This document shows positions 24,489 through 25,914 of a DNA stretch of 25,914 nt, in pieces. The position numbers were made by a program, and so were the translations under genes. The DNA is from Burkholderiales bacterium (GTDB taxonomy: Bacteria > Pseudomonadota > Gammaproteobacteria > Burkholderiales > Burkholderiaceae_A): NCBI GenBank assembly GCA_030834045.1, contig JAURFZ010000006.1, positions 1-25,914 of the forward strand, given 5' to 3'. The notes below the pieces were generated by a model. That model did no database searches and was not told the origin of the DNA. It saw only the letters and a program-made list of their open reading frames with translations. Each line of letters begins with the position of its first letter. Position 1 is the stretch's first letter.

Positions 24489-25914
24489 TTAGGGGTCAAG
24501 CGTTTTTGCAAATTGAGTCGCGTCCGATAGATTGTGTGACTGTCGAAATTTTGGAAGAGCCGCCAGCATCTTTCGCCCGTAGCCCATCTGCAGAAGCCTG
24601 CGGTCTCCTAGAAGGCAAATGCCTCGATCGTGCTCGGTTCGTATCAACCTTCCCACGCCCTGCTTGAGCGAAAGCAGCGCCTCGGGGCATTGAATGTCTC
24701 GAAAGCCACTTCCACCATTTCTCTCACACTGCTGTATACGAGCCCTAAGTACCGGGTCATCGGGAGGCGCAAACGGCAGTTTATCGATAAGCAGCATCGA
24801 CAAGGCCTGCCCAGGAACATCCACGCCCTCCCAAAAGCTCGCACTGCCAACCAGAATGGCGTTGCCATGTTGTCGAAAAAGTTCCAGCATGGATTCCCTG
24901 CTGCGTTCGCCCTGCACAAGGAGCAGGCGGTCTTCAAGCCAGTCGGCGTAATGCGATCGAAGTTCCGCCGCAGCCAGGCTTACTGCGCGAAGGCTTGTGC
25001 AAAGGACAAAGAGCCCTCCACGCAGTTCGGCAAGAACGCCTTTCAGTTCAGGCATGCGCAGCAGTGACTGAATGTGGTCGGGCAGCTTTGGGTCGGGAAG
25101 GTCTTTCGGAATGACCAGCAGGCCCTGTTCTTCGTAGCGAAACGGGCTCTCGAAAAGTCCCTCGCGAGCGCTGTGAAGCCCAAGCCGATCTTTAAAGTAC
25201 TCAAAGGGCTTGTCGCTAGTTCCTCCAAGGCTTAGGGTGGCAGATAAAAACAGCCAAGGTGCCGCCGCATTTTGCATCACGGGGGCAAGTACATCGGCAA
25301 GCGACAAGGGCGAGCGATGAAGACTGAGTCCGAAGCTGTTCTGCTCAAGCCACTGAACATGCGCCTGGTCATCGTGCGTTGAGATCTCTTGGAAGAGCCT
25401 TACCCGAGCCGAACAGTCATGCAGCCGAGTTTCAATGCGCTGCAGCTCGGGATCGTCGGTACTCATTTCAGTAAAGACAGACTGAGCTTTTCTAAGTGCG
25501 TCCTTAAGCTCCGACAATGCCGAAGCAAGCCCTTGGTGACTGTTAGACGATGGCTCGGGCCAGCCATACCGACCAACACCTAAGGCCTGCGCTGCAAGTC
25601 TTAACGATTGTGCCGAGCGCTCAAGCCCTGCGGCCAGTCCCGGCCAGTCGGCACGACTAGCGGCAAGAAGCTGGCCCGCTGCCAAGAGGTCTCGAGCAAG
25701 TGTGGCGAGTGACTGGCTTGAGACCGTCTGTGTGAACTGGTCGGATGCAATGTCGAGAAAACTATGAGCCTCATCAATGATGTAGGCCTGGGGCTTTGGC
25801 AGAAGCTCAACGTCTTGGTCCTGAAGCAGTCTTAAGGATGAACAAAGCAGGTGGTGATTCACAATGACGATACTTGCCTCAAGTGCGTCCTCGCGCGCCT
25901 TCATAACAGCGCAC
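24489..25914 (-). CDS. DinG/YoaA family ATP-dependent DNA helicase (5' end outside the window)
   Basis: The C-terminal 475 or so residues of an XPD-like superfamily 2 helicase. Visible are VIVNHHLL, the DEAH box (YIIDEAH), a SATLSLGG motif, SFWEGVDVPGQ and the motif VI-like QGVGRLIRT. The cysteine at the very edge of the window, followed by a K-A-R, probably is the last ligand of the iron-sulfur cluster typical of this family. Such helicases unwind DNA 5'-3' in repair. The frame continues past the end of the window, so Walker A and the start are missing. YoaA is favoured over DinG by length and style, but this is not decisive. Confidence 0.9.
   Translation of the reverse strand, partial: CAVMKAREDALEASIVIVNHHLLCSSLRLLQDQDVELLPKPQAYIIDEAHSFLDIASDQFTQTVSSQSLATLARDLLAAGQLLAASRADWPGLAAGLERSAQSLRLAAQALGVGRYGWPEPSSNSHQGLASALSELKDALRKAQSVFTEMSTDDPELQRIETRLHDCSARVRLFQEISTHDDQAHVQWLEQNSFGLSLHRSPLSLADVLAPVMQNAAAPWLFLSATLSLGGTSDKPFEYFKDRLGLHSAREGLFESPFRYEEQGLLVIPKDLPDPKLPDHIQSLLRMPELKGVLAELRGGLFVLCTSLRAVSLAAAELRSHYADWLEDRLLLVQGERSRESMLELFRQHGNAILVGSASFWEGVDVPGQALSMLLIDKLPFAPPDDPVLRARIQQCERNGGSGFRDIQCPEALLSLKQGVGRLIRTEHDRGICLLGDRRLLQMGYGRKMLAALPKFRQSHNLSDATQFAKTLDP

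Overview
The window looks like ordinary chromosome of a betaproteobacterium, most likely a member of Burkholderiales. The reasons are the polyhydroxyalkanoate (PHA) set phaC-phaB-phaR with a BktB-type thiolase, the block ratA-rnfH-guaB-guaA divergent from smpB, the block mltG-tmk-holB-tatD divergent from ygfZ, and bamD divergent from rluD-pgeF. All of these recur in that class. By eye the coding DNA is moderately GC-rich from about 1.7 kb onward. The first 1.7 kb is visibly more AT-rich. Genus cannot be fixed from the sequence alone.

Layout. Positions 1-1687 form an accessory-looking segment that abuts the 3' end of guaA. It holds a threonine tRNA with a non-matching acceptor stem, a strong terminator, a small helix-turn-helix-like gene remnant and one isolated gene for a pentameric ligand-gated ion channel homologue. 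From 1688 to 5640 (minus strand) lies ratA-rnfH-guaB-guaA, ending in the last two enzymes of GMP synthesis. smpB and an L,D-transpeptidase gene overlap at 5652-6607 (plus). From 10522 back to 6706 (minus) run selO, msrB, yciB, bolA and a parvulin-type isomerase, a tightly packed set dealing with redox repair, cell envelope and protein folding. A PaaI-type thioesterase (plus) converges on ygfZ (minus).

From 12176 to 15848 (plus) the genes mltG, tmk, holB and tatD form one operon for peptidoglycan chain termination, dTTP synthesis, the replication clamp loader and DNA repair or turnover. From 21596 back to 16002 (minus) phaC, phaB, phaR, rimO and a BktB-like thiolase lie in one direction, with short gaps after phaB. 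Together thiolase, reductase and synthase give a complete acetyl-CoA to PHA route with its own regulator. pgeF and rluD (minus) lie upstream of phaC. bamD (plus) diverges from rluD. The window ends inside a DinG/YoaA-family helicase (minus). No CRISPR array, insertion sequence, integrase or rRNA was found. The best candidates for something unusual are all in the first 1.7 kb.
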